A stretch of 64,000 nucleotides of DNA from Paenibacillus glycanilyticus (lineage in GTDB: Bacteria; Bacillota; Bacilli; Paenibacillales; Paenibacillaceae), in the NCBI RefSeq assembly GCF_023715145.1, contig NZ_JAMBNP010000001.1, forward strand, positions 434,001 through 498,000. The letters run 5' to 3'. The notes beneath the pieces were generated by a model. It saw only the letters and a list, made by a program, of their open reading frames with translations, was not told the origin of the DNA and ran no database searches. Of the stretch, positions 32,277 to 40,636 are shown one piece after another; the first letter of the stretch is position 1, and every line of letters starts with the position of its first letter. Position numbers and translations under genes: made by a program.

Positions 32277-33416
32277 TTACAGTCCCAAAGCATTGCCCTT
32301 CTCGAGCCGCGTAATATGCTTCTCGCCGTCATCGGCTAATGTTCTGAACTGGTTGATGGTTTCTCTCATTTTCGGAAGTGCTTGCTGTTTGTACGAGCTA
32401 ATAGAATCGAACGCGGATAGTACGTCCGCAAACGCTTGTTTCAAGGTATCGACCGAAACCGTGGCTTCAATCGCTTGCTGCTGAATGGCGACTCCTTGCT
32501 CCTTGAGCATTCGGGACGTTCCGGCGATAAGATTTGTTGTGGTCTGATTCAACAGTTCGATTTTCTTGAGTACGATGCCTTGATTATATAGAGCGCTCGC
32601 CACCGTAACCGCGATTTTCAAGGCAGAGATCGTGACGGTCTTCGCTCGGTCCACGCCGCGAATGAGCTCCTTATTATTGCGGATGACAACCTCGTAGGCC
32701 AAGATCCCCTGCTGATTGACAACCAGCATTTGCTGCAAATCCATGACGCGCTGGCGCATCGGGAATAGAATTTCCTCGGTTATGAACCGAATTTTCTCAG
32801 GATCTTCGCCGCGGCTTTTGGCCGCTTCGATCTGGGCTTCGATGGATTCGTCCATGAGCATCCCGAGCTGAATTTCCTTCTTGAGCGTTTTGGTTAGCTT
32901 GCGGATATCATGCTGTTCGAGCACCAGCGTCGTATTGTCGTTTCTGAGCACGGCACCGCCTTTATCCAGCGACACCACAATATCGGCAATTACCTCGTCG
33001 GCCTTCTCGAACTTGATAAAGTACGACCGGAGCGGATTGAAGAGCTTGCCGAGAAATCCCTTCTTGGCAAAGTCGATCATGCTCGGATCCAGATCCTTCA
33101 GCTGCGTGTGCAATTCGGCCAGTCCCTTGGCAACCGGGCCGCCTTCCTCGCCCGATTTCGCAAGATTGCCGACCGAGACCTGCAGCAGGGTGTTTTTGTC
33201 GGAAGACCGTTTCATGGTATTCAGACCGTAAGCGTCGATCGATTGAAGAATCTCTTTGCGCTCTTCCAATGACTCGACATCCATCGCCATAATCATCTTG
33301 ACGTTTGAATCCGCTTCTTCTTTCAGCTTTGCCTCTTCCTCCGGCAATGGCTGTATGGTAGGCTCAATCTCGGCCTTCAGCTCCTCTGTACTAGATACGT
33401 TCATCGAGAATGCCAT
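32277..33416 (-). CDS. TelA/YaaN-family toxic-anion-resistance-like protein
   Basis: 379 residues, mostly helical and coiled-coil, no signal. Family features: an acidic N-terminus, IDAYGLNTMKRSSDKNTLLQ, LRSYFIKFEKADEVIADIV and a C-terminal helix bundle (VSVDTLKQAFADVLSAFDSI). TelA-family proteins confer tellurite or antibiotic tolerance in some hosts; in Bacillus the homologue yaaN follows xpaC. Here it is the last gene of an operon with an XpaC-like protein and a VWA protein, hinting at a shared membrane complex. Confidence 0.88.
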   Translation of the reverse strand: MAFSMNVSSTEELKAEIEPTIQPLPEEEAKLKEEADSNVKMIMAMDVESLEERKEILQSIDAYGLNTMKRSSDKNTLLQVSVGNLAKSGEEGGPVAKGLAELHTQLKDLDPSMIDFAKKGFLGKLFNPLRSYFIKFEKADEVIADIVVSLDKGGAVLRNDNTTLVLEQHDIRKLTKTLKKEIQLGMLMDESIEAQIEAAKSRGEDPEKIRFITEEILFPMRQRVMDLQQMLVVNQQGILAYEVVIRNNKELIRGVDRAKTVTISALKIAVTVASALYNQGIVLKKIELLNQTTTNLIAGTSRMLKEQGVAIQQQAIEATVSVDTLKQAFADVLSAFDSISSYKQQALPKMRETINQFRTLADDGEKHITRLEKGNALGL

Positions 33417-33437
33417 TGAAATCCCCCCTCGAATTGG

Positions 33438-35126
33438 TTACATTTGCACATTGAATAGATTTCCGATTTTGTACACGACATCGTCCGTATCCGCGTTAAT
33501 GCTGGCCGCTTCGTTGATGCTGGAGATATTCTGCAGCGCTTGGATATTAGCGTTGTAGCCGATCGTGTAGATCGGGATCTTGTATGTCTCGATCAATCCC
33601 TTGATGTCCTGCAGCGTATAACCCTGATTCGTCTCGCCGTCGCTTAGGACGAAGATGATGGGCTTGGTGTTGGGGTCAATAGCCAATTGATCTTCGATCA
33701 GCTTCAGCGCTACGACAATCCCGTCGAAGGTGGCCGTCCCGCCGCCGGACTGCAGACTATTCACCGCTCCGACGAACAAGGACTGCTGATTCGTGTCGTA
33801 CTTCGCGATCGGCAGCTTGATGGTAACGCCATCCGAATACGAGACGAGTCCGATGCTGTTATCCCTGCCGAGGTATTTCTGCCCCTTCAAGAGCGACTCT
33901 TTCAAACGGTTGATCGGCTCGCCGTCCATGCTGCCGGAAACGTCGGTGACGAATACCGCCGTAATTGGCTTACTGCCGTTCTTCTTCTCTTTCCACACCT
34001 TCTGCGCGGATATAAGCAGGTCGCCATCCACGGGGGCTAGCTCCGATTTGTAGGTTTCAAGACCGTTAAATCCTCTTTCCTGCGCGGTTTTCATATACTT
34101 GTCTTGCGTCACGAACTCGGCAAATTTCTTGAGAATATCCAGCTTCTCCTGCGGCAGATCGCCTAATGCATAAAGCGGACTATCGTGTCTGAACCCAAAC
34201 GGCGTAAATACGTACCCGCTCTTCAGATCCGCGGCGTTGACGTACGTTTGATATTCAAGGACGAATGCGTCTAGGGCGCCCGACTTTGCCGCATCTCGCA
34301 TCTGAATGGTCGTGGAGGCGATGAACGGTACATTGGACTGAAATTTTTCAAACTCTTGCACTGCCTGATCGCTCAACAAATTGGTATTATCGAAGGTATG
34401 AAGTGCCGTTACGAGGAAATTCAGGCCCGTGGAGCTGGCGAAGGGATCGGTATACCCCATGGAAAGCTCGTTATTCGCGATGGCTTCCGTGACGGATTGG
34501 ATATTGACGGAGCCATACTTGTCGATCATCTCGTCGTACTTGGCTTTGGCAATGACGATTCCCGGAACATTGCCGACTAAACGTTTGGCCACGAGCTGCG
34601 CGTTAACTCCGCTTGCCTGAACCATCTCGCCCCATAGTTCATTCGAAGGGGTGAACGCATCGGGAACATACTTGCCGGATTTGATGTAGTCGGCGGCCGT
34701 ACCCGAGGCGATATTGCGAATTTTTACCGACGCGGGCTTCCCGTTCACGGTAATATTCGCATTGTTAAACTCGGTAGCCACGTCCGTCAGCCATCCGTCG
34801 ACGCCCGTTCCCGACTTTTCCGTGGACGAGAAAATCTCGACGTAATTGTCGTTCGTATTGTTCACCGTGACGGGAAACTTGCCGATGTCGGGCAAGGACG
34901 CGGCCACATCGACGGGGTCCAGATCGATTTGGCCTTTCACGGGCGTTTCGGTAGTCGGGGAAATTTTCTTGTACAGCTTGCTCAACCGATCCCCGGCATT
35001 CTCGGTCGTCACCTCCGCTTTCGATTTGCCCAGGTTGGAGGTCAAGGTTACCCCGGCATAAACAAGCCCGAAGACGACCACCAGAAGAACAGCGGAGATT
35101 AGCATAAAACTACTTTTTCTTTGCAT
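33438..35126 (-). CDS. Membrane-anchored solute-binding-like/VWA fusion protein
   Basis: About 562 residues, ATG 35126 with AGAGGTG ahead. One N-terminal anchor helix (FMLISAVLLVVVFGLVYAGV), then an exported region of about 300 residues whose pattern (YVEIFSSTEKSGTGVDGWL, PDAFTPSNELWGEMV, FLVTALHTF) resembles periplasmic solute-binding proteins, and a C-terminal von Willebrand A domain with a complete MIDAS (FVTDVSGSMDGEP; GGGTATFDG; FVLSDGETNQGY). Likely a divalent-ion-dependent adhesive or scaffold protein outside the cell. Between XpaC-like and TelA genes; 3-21 bp gaps imply one operon. Confidence 0.85.
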   Translation of the reverse strand: MQRKSSFMLISAVLLVVVFGLVYAGVTLTSNLGKSKAEVTTENAGDRLSKLYKKISPTTETPVKGQIDLDPVDVAASLPDIGKFPVTVNNTNDNYVEIFSSTEKSGTGVDGWLTDVATEFNNANITVNGKPASVKIRNIASGTAADYIKSGKYVPDAFTPSNELWGEMVQASGVNAQLVAKRLVGNVPGIVIAKAKYDEMIDKYGSVNIQSVTEAIANNELSMGYTDPFASSTGLNFLVTALHTFDNTNLLSDQAVQEFEKFQSNVPFIASTTIQMRDAAKSGALDAFVLEYQTYVNAADLKSGYVFTPFGFRHDSPLYALGDLPQEKLDILKKFAEFVTQDKYMKTAQERGFNGLETYKSELAPVDGDLLISAQKVWKEKKNGSKPITAVFVTDVSGSMDGEPINRLKESLLKGQKYLGRDNSIGLVSYSDGVTIKLPIAKYDTNQQSLFVGAVNSLQSGGGTATFDGIVVALKLIEDQLAIDPNTKPIIFVLSDGETNQGYTLQDIKGLIETYKIPIYTIGYNANIQALQNISSINEAASINADTDDVVYKIGNLFNVQM

Positions 35127-35138
35127 CGAGGCCACCTC

Positions 35139-35876
35139 TTAATTCTTGTAGTATTGGGTTTGTTTGATCAGCGTGTCGATTTCCTGCATGCAAAGCATGC
35201 TGTCGATGTCGCCCGGCTCCAAACTGTCCAAGCGGGAGATCTCCAGCATGAGCTGATCCAGCTTTAACAAGATTTCCTCGTTTGTGCCAAGCGATTGCTT
35301 CGTGAAGGAAAGGTATTCGCCGTACACGTTTTTCCTGGCTTGCAATAGCTCCTGCGGCAATGGCGGCGGCTTCCGGCCCGAAACGCTTTCGAACTCCGAC
35401 GGGTCGAATGTATGCAGCCGATTGAGGATGCTCCTGACGTTCAGGTAGAAGAGCTTCTCCACCTCGCGGATGACGGTAGAAAACTTCTTATAGCTCAATT
35501 CCGCGGGATCGAAACGCTGCTTCAAGACCTCGAGCAGCGTGTTCTTTTTCTTCCGCATTCGTTCCAGCTGACGCAAAGCCAAACCGATATCTTCTTCTAA
35601 AATTTTAATGCCCTTGAAGCGCGTTAATGCCACAACATAATCGTCATGCGTCTTAATCTCCTTCACCGGCAGGGCTGCCGGGCCTTTAAATAGGAGAAAG
35701 TAACACCCATAGGTCAGCGTAATGGCGCTGGCGACAAGAATAGTCACGCCGATTGCCGAAGAAAGAGCATTGTCGCCAATCTCGATCCCTATAAATCCGC
35801 GGGAGAAAACGACAATATTCAACGCTACGACACCTAGTGTCAAGCCTAGCAGCTTTATGTATCCGGTTACGTTCAT
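35139..35876 (-). CDS. XpaC-like membrane protein with cytoplasmic coiled coil
   Basis: About 245 residues; ATG 35876 chosen since AGGAGGGGG precedes it closely, unlike the ATG at 35912. Two N-terminal helices (LLGLTLGVVALNIVVFSRG and IGVTILVASAITLTYGCYF) lead to a helical region of about 180 residues (FKGIKILEEDIGLALRQLER, LYLNVRSILNRLHTF). The topology and position before a VWA and a TelA gene resemble XpaC of the xpaC-yaaN pair. The XpaC match is by layout, not strong sequence recognition. Confidence 0.65.
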   Translation of the reverse strand: MNVTGYIKLLGLTLGVVALNIVVFSRGFIGIEIGDNALSSAIGVTILVASAITLTYGCYFLLFKGPAALPVKEIKTHDDYVVALTRFKGIKILEEDIGLALRQLERMRKKKNTLLEVLKQRFDPAELSYKKFSTVIREVEKLFYLNVRSILNRLHTFDPSEFESVSGRKPPPLPQELLQARKNVYGEYLSFTKQSLGTNEEILLKLDQLMLEISRLDSLEPGDIDSMLCMQEIDTLIKQTQYYKN

Positions 35877-35912
35877 TCTCCCCCTCCTCTGCCCTTCCCG
35901 TTTCATTTTCAT

Positions 35913-36269
35913 TGTACAACAATGTTAAATCTTGGGGCTAGAAATTTATGGATGATCGTTTAATCTCTAGCAAATTCGTCCAACCCTATAAGAACATGAA
36001 GAAATAACCATTATTGGGCATATACGCGCGTGCGGCGGTTGTCGTTTCCGTTTTCAAGAAAATCCGAGAAGAAGCGCTGGTGAATGGAAGCTGTTATACA
36101 GAAAACCACCTCATTGGGTGGTTACGGGTGGCCGACTGCACGATAACGCAACAAACAGCAGCCGATATTGATGTGCTCCTCTGGGAGCCTGTCAATTATC
36201 GGCTGCTGTCGTGTTTTGCGAATAGTTTTGAGTTCGAATAAAAGGGAACGGTTGCTTCGCTTACGGGGT
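35913..36269. other. Gap between the TelA operon promoter side and the sugar ABC operon end
   Basis: No supported gene. A plus-strand frame of 75 residues (36014-36241) lacks a ribosome site and family resemblance. The stretch carries an AACCAC/GTGGTT mini-hairpin (about 36103-36122) and the dispersed hairpin repeat at 36141-36214. Confidence 0.4.
36141..36214 (-). repeat. Dispersed hairpin repeat (copy 3), probable terminator of the ABC operon
   Basis: CGATAACGCAACAAACAGC, then an AGCAGCCGATA/TATCGGCTGCT stem with a 31-base loop that itself can pair (GGCTCC/GGAGC), then TGTCGTG. The flanks and stem match the copies at 28 kb and 31.6 kb. Confidence 0.65.
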
Positions 36270-37094
36270 TTACCCTTTGACCGCTCCTTCCGTAATCCCT
36301 TGAATGATCCACCGCTGGAAGAACGCGAAGATCATTACGATCGGAATTGACGAGAGAATCAGCGAAGCGAGAATGAGCGCCCAGTCCCGGCTGTATTTGC
36401 CGAAAAACATGTTGATCGTCAGAACGAGCGTGTATTTGCGGTAATCGTTCAACAGCAGTACCGGCAACAGGAAGTCATTCCATAACCAGAGCAGATTCAA
36501 CACGATGATCGTGAATGTGATAGGCACAAGCAGCGGGAAAATGATCAGGAAGAACGCTCTCCATTCGCCGCAGCCGTCCATACTCGCTGATTCGTCCAGT
36601 TCACGGGGGATGCCTTTAACGAAGCCGTGATAGAGGAAAATCGCCATATTGACGCCAAGTCCCGCGCAGACTACCCCAAGTCCGAACGGAGAGCCCTGTA
36701 ACCCAAGATCTCGAGCCATTCGAGTTAGCGTAACCATGATCGTCTGAAACGGAATGAGCATGGAGGCGACGAACAGCATGAAGATCCAACCGCTCAGACG
36801 GCTTCGCGTGCGAGATAACTTATAGCCAGCCAGGGAACTGCACACGACGATGCCGACAATGCCCGTCACGGTCACGATGATGGTATTCCAGCCGCTTCGC
36901 AGCATGCTCGCTTTCTTGAACGCTTCGGTGTAATTATCGAATTTCAAGGTAGGCGGCAAGCCCAACACGGAGTTGTATACCTCGCCCTCCGTCTTGAACG
37001 AATTGACGATGGCCATGTAAATCGGAAAGAGGAAGTAGACCGCCAGCACGGCGAGCACGACCCAGGCCAGAACGGAATAGACGCGTCTGCTCAT
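36270..37094 (-). CDS. Sugar ABC transporter permease (MalG/UgpE-like)
   Basis: 274 residues, six hydrophobic helices, family CUT1. The EAA loop appears as ELDESASMDGCGEWRAFFLI, the site that contacts the ATPase. ATG with GGAGG ahead; the start overlaps the previous permease stop by 4 bp (ATGA), showing translational coupling. Works with the neighbouring permease and binding protein; no ATPase gene is present, as is usual for Paenibacillus CUT1 importers that share MsmX. Confidence 0.92.
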   Translation of the reverse strand: MSRRVYSVLAWVVLAVLAVYFLFPIYMAIVNSFKTEGEVYNSVLGLPPTLKFDNYTEAFKKASMLRSGWNTIIVTVTGIVGIVVCSSLAGYKLSRTRSRLSGWIFMLFVASMLIPFQTIMVTLTRMARDLGLQGSPFGLGVVCAGLGVNMAIFLYHGFVKGIPRELDESASMDGCGEWRAFFLIIFPLLVPITFTIIVLNLLWLWNDFLLPVLLLNDYRKYTLVLTINMFFGKYSRDWALILASLILSSIPIVMIFAFFQRWIIQGITEGAVKG

Positions 37095-37987
37095 GCTTCC
37101 ACCTCCCGCTTCTTCATGATCGATACTTGAATCATGGTGATAACGAGGATGATCAGGAATAAAATAATCGCTTTGCTGCTGGCATATCCGTACCGGTTGT
37201 TGCCTTGGTACGCTTCCTCGAGAATATTCATCGTGATAACCTGCGTCCCCCGTCCAGGACCTCCGCCGGTCAAGGCATAGACCAGATCATACACCTTGAA
37301 CGAGCTGTTCAAGGTCAGGAAGATACAGATCGTCAGAGCGTGCGCGATCAGCGGCAGCGTGATATACCGGAGCATATGGAATGGCGTCGCCCCGTCGATG
37401 ATCGCCGCTTCTTTCAAGTGTTGCGGAATCCCCTGAATGGCCGACATATAAATCAGCATCAGCGTGCCGACCCCGCCCCATAAGGACACGAGCAGAATCG
37501 ACCAGAACGATACCTGGGGATCGCCAAGCCAGGACAGATCCAGGAATTTGAACACGGCATACTCGGAAAGGGCTGGAATGACCTTTGAGAAGACGAATAC
37601 CCACATAAACGTACTAATGATGACGCTTAGCATGTTCGGCAGGAAGAAGATTGTCCGAAACAGCCCCTTTGCCCGCGTGCGGGATTCGATAAGCATCGCC
37701 AGCAGCAGGGCGAGCACATTCTGGAAGACGACCGCCAAGATCACGTATTTGGCGGTAAACAAAATGGCGGAACGGAAGTAACGGTCGCTTTTCAGCGCCT
37801 CGACGAAATTTTGAATGCCAACGAAGTCATAGGTCTTGTTCAGGCCGTTCCAATCCGTGAAACTGTAGTACGAGCCTTGGATCATCGGGATGACCAGAAA
37901 CAGCAGATAAAGCACGAAGGCGGGCAGAACGAACAAAATAAGTGACAAGGATGCTCTGTAACGTCGGCTCGTCATGATTGCATTCAC
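37091..37987 (-). CDS. Sugar ABC transporter permease (MalF/UgpA-like)
   Basis: 298 residues, six to seven helices. N-terminal segment SLILFVLPAFVLYLLFLVIP and EAA loop LKEAAIIDGATPFHMLRYIT. ATG with AAGGAG 3 bp ahead, or an ATG four codons later at 11 bp; either is possible. Forms the channel with the downstream permease. The 87-bp gap to the binding-protein gene and matching orientation mark one operon. Confidence 0.92.
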   Translation of the reverse strand: MNAIMTSRRYRASLSLILFVLPAFVLYLLFLVIPMIQGSYYSFTDWNGLNKTYDFVGIQNFVEALKSDRYFRSAILFTAKYVILAVVFQNVLALLLAMLIESRTRAKGLFRTIFFLPNMLSVIISTFMWVFVFSKVIPALSEYAVFKFLDLSWLGDPQVSFWSILLVSLWGGVGTLMLIYMSAIQGIPQHLKEAAIIDGATPFHMLRYITLPLIAHALTICIFLTLNSSFKVYDLVYALTGGGPGRGTQVITMNILEEAYQGNNRYGYASSKAIILFLIILVITMIQVSIMKKREVEA

Positions 37988-38074
37988 TCCTTAGGAGAGA
38001 CATCTCCCGTTTCCGCCTGCTCCCAAGGGAAGCCCTGCGGAAACGGAATACGCTCGTTTTGATACGGGTCCGGG

Positions 38075-39409
38075 TTACTTGGCGGCTGCCGCGTTGGCTT
38101 CCTTCCAGGCTTTGTCCAATTCCGCGATGACGTCTTCTTTGGACAGCTTCTTGTCGAAGTAGGATTGCAGCGCTTTGCCCGATTCGTCTTTCACCGCGGA
38201 CGGAATCGCAGGGTCCCTGTAGGATTGTCCTTTGTTCACGTAAACGGCGGCGTCTTCTACCCAAGGATAAGGCTTGAAGGTATGATTCTTGGAAACCGGG
38301 TTGAATTTGAGGCTTTGGTACAGGTCGTTTGACGCTTGGTCGTCAAGGATAAAGTTGAGCAGGTCGATTGCGACTTCCTTGTTCTTGCTGTTTGGTGGAA
38401 CCGACAGGGCTGTGGACACCGAAACGTTGATGCGCAGCGAAGCCGGGTCGTCGTTTATCGGCAGCGGCGCAACGCCGAATTCCGCCTTGTCGTTCATCTT
38501 CAGGATGCTGTCCGCGTCCCATGTGCCTTGTACCCACATCGCCGCTTTGCCGTTCGCAAAGTCGGCCGCGCCATCATCGTTGCCTTTCTCGAAGGCGCGA
38601 TCCGTGCCGTTCGCGTTGACAAGATCGATAATGTCGAACATCTCCTTGATGTCCGCAAAGCTGCCTTGGTCGCTATTCATTTTATCCATAAAGTCCGGGT
38701 GACTGCTGTTGACGAGGCCGCCTACCGTCAGCGGCAGGAACAATTGCGGAATCCAGCTTTCCTTGTAGCTGAGCAGGAACGGCGTTACCTTGTTGTCCTT
38801 AAGCTTCTGCACAACCGCCTTCATTTCCGTTAGCGTGTTAGGCGGCGTGATGCCGAGATCGCTAAAAATCTTCTTGTTGTAAAGGTAGCCCCATGACAAG
38901 CTTTCCATCGGCACCGCTACGACTTTGCCGTCCATGGATACAAGGTCCTTGATGCCGTCGATCAGCTTGCCCGCGAGCGGCTGGTCGGAGAGGTCGGTCA
39001 GGTAGCCGGCTTTATAAAAGGTAGGCATATCGTTGCCGGCATGGAGGCTGAATACATCGGGCACGTCGCCCGTGGCGAGACGGGTTTTCAAAATCTGCGG
39101 GGCGTTGTCCGCGCCCGGATATTCGGAGTTGAACGTGACTTCGATGTTTTTCTCGGCTTTCTCTTTCTCCGCGAATTTCTCGAAGTAGCCGTCGAACTGC
39201 TCCCGGAAACGGTCTAGGCCGCCAAGGAAAATCTTCAACTCGACTTTCTTTGGCGCTTCGGCCACCGTATTTGCAGGCGCGTTGTTCGCCCCGCTTCCTT
39301 GCGCATTTCTGGCGCCTGCCCCGTTATTCGCGTTGCCTCCACCGGACGAGCAGGCAGCCGTTAGTCCCAGCACTGTAACCGCTGTCAATATTGAAATCGT
39401 TTTTCTCAT
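38075..39409 (-). CDS. Extracellular sugar-binding lipoprotein of ABC importer
   Basis: 444 residues. Signal with lipobox LGLTAACSS, then a Gly/Asn/Ala linker and a family-1 extracellular solute-binding fold (LKIFLGGLDRFREQFDGYFE, TGDVPDVFSLHAGNDMPTFY, KAAMWVQGTWDADSIL). It captures an oligosaccharide outside the membrane and delivers it to the two downstream permeases. ATG with GGGAGG ahead. A cre-like site lies 21 bp before the start; a YesMN-type system upstream is the likely activator. Specificity cannot be read; galactosides or arabinosides would fit nearby enzymes. Confidence 0.92.
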   Translation of the reverse strand: MRKTISILTAVTVLGLTAACSSGGGNANNGAGARNAQGSGANNAPANTVAEAPKKVELKIFLGGLDRFREQFDGYFEKFAEKEKAEKNIEVTFNSEYPGADNAPQILKTRLATGDVPDVFSLHAGNDMPTFYKAGYLTDLSDQPLAGKLIDGIKDLVSMDGKVVAVPMESLSWGYLYNKKIFSDLGITPPNTLTEMKAVVQKLKDNKVTPFLLSYKESWIPQLFLPLTVGGLVNSSHPDFMDKMNSDQGSFADIKEMFDIIDLVNANGTDRAFEKGNDDGAADFANGKAAMWVQGTWDADSILKMNDKAEFGVAPLPINDDPASLRINVSVSTALSVPPNSKNKEVAIDLLNFILDDQASNDLYQSLKFNPVSKNHTFKPYPWVEDAAVYVNKGQSYRDPAIPSAVKDESGKALQSYFDKKLSKEDVIAELDKAWKEANAAAAK

Positions 39410-39429
39410 TCCAAGACCTCCCTAAGTAA

Positions 39430-39443
39430 TGATAACGCTTACG
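39430..39443 (-). promoter_or_regulatory. cre-like catabolite-repression site before the sugar importer operon
   Basis: TGATAACGCTTACG fits the TG-N-N-A-R-CG-N-W-W-W-C-A consensus except at the last base. Position just upstream of the ribosome site favours CcpA repression. Confidence 0.6.
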
Positions 39444-39565
39444 TTATGAGTATAACGGGAGGCATTACCTTTGGCATTGGACCGCATTTGCGCGTTTTTA
39501 TGGACGATATTGATATTTAGCATGTTGATCGACGCTTCGAATCCGCCCGGACCGCACATTCACTT

Positions 39566-40636
39566 TCACTGCTCCGCCGATTCCTTTCTCGCCTGGGCTG
39601 GCGTGATACCCGTAACTTTCTTAAAGATGCGGTGAAAATAGGTCAGGTCGGAATACCCCACCGCTTCCGCCGCGGTTTTGATCGATGCGGAAGACTGCAG
39701 CAGCCGATTCGCTTCTTCTACCCTCTTCATAACGATGTAGTCCATAACCGTCGAGCCCGTCGACTGCTTGAATGTCCGCGACAGGTGCTCCTTGCTTACG
39801 AAGTAGAGGCCCGCGATTGACTCCAGAGTAATCGGCTCTGCGAATGAACGGTTGATGAACTGCCGGATATGCTCGATATCGATGCGATGCTTGCTTTGGC
39901 GGAGCTGAATCGTCTGCTCCAACACCGCTCCGTACGAAGAGCGGAGCATGCCCATCCATTGCTCGAGCGGCGTGAAGTCGGTTACGAAGAAGGAGGCTGC
40001 CTGCTCCGGAAGCGCTCTGGCGGAATCAATATCGGCTTTCGCCATCAGCTCGTCCAGCAGCAGCATGAAATGCTTGTACAGTAAATGATGCAGCCCAGGA
40101 GCAGTGTTTGCCTGTGATCGCAGCAGCGTTTCGAGCGACTCGAACGACTCGCGGACGGCCTCGGCCCTTAGCTCCTGGAACTGCCGCGAGATCTGCTCCT
40201 TATATTCGGTTACCACGTTCATTAGGTTTTTGTCCATGGGCTGCGCGGCATGAAGTCCCCGCGCCATCCGCAGCTCCGATACTGCCTTCTCCAGCGCCCG
40301 GTTCAATTCTTCCGCCTGCACGGGCTTCAGGATATATTCATCCACCCTGGAGAGGATCGCCTGCTTCGTGTACGCGAAATCGTCGAAGCCGCTGATAACG
40401 ATCTTTCGGATGAAGGGATAATCCTCCGTCAGCTTCTTCAGCAGCTCCGCCCCGTCCATTCCGCGCATGCGCATATCCGTGATGACGATCTCCGGGTGGA
40501 TCTCGTCGATGATGCGCAGTCCGCTTAACCCTTCTTCCGCTTCTTCCACTTGTTCGATCCCGAATCGCTCCCAATCCGCGAGTCGCTTGATGCTGTCGCG
40601 CGTCCAGAATTCATCGTCTATGATAACCGCCTTCAT
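39566..40636 (-). CDS. YesN-type response regulator with AraC DNA-binding domain
   Basis: 356 residues. Receiver domain at the N-terminus: acidic pair in VIIDDEFW, phosphorylated Asp54 in IVITDMRMRGMDG, Lys in EYILKPV. A helical middle of about 120 residues, then two AraC helix-turn-helix units (ITLESIAGLYFVSKEHLSRTF; TAAEAVGYSDLTYFHRIFKK). Probably activates the downstream sugar importer genes. ATG with AGGGGGAG ahead; its start overlaps the kinase gene stop, so the pair is translated together. Confidence 0.92.
   Translation of the reverse strand: MKAVIIDDEFWTRDSIKRLADWERFGIEQVEEAEEGLSGLRIIDEIHPEIVITDMRMRGMDGAELLKKLTEDYPFIRKIVISGFDDFAYTKQAILSRVDEYILKPVQAEELNRALEKAVSELRMARGLHAAQPMDKNLMNVVTEYKEQISRQFQELRAEAVRESFESLETLLRSQANTAPGLHHLLYKHFMLLLDELMAKADIDSARALPEQAASFFVTDFTPLEQWMGMLRSSYGAVLEQTIQLRQSKHRIDIEHIRQFINRSFAEPITLESIAGLYFVSKEHLSRTFKQSTGSTVMDYIVMKRVEEANRLLQSSASIKTAAEAVGYSDLTYFHRIFKKVTGITPAQARKESAEQ

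Noticed and set aside
36014..36241. 75-codon plus-strand frame in the gap after the sugar ABC operon
   Set aside because: Start is not preceded by a ribosome site, composition is not protein-like and it runs through the hairpin repeat.
38336..38833. Plus-strand frame of 165 codons opposite the sugar-binding protein
   Set aside because: Highly Arg/His-rich shadow translation; the minus strand encodes a complete lipoprotein.
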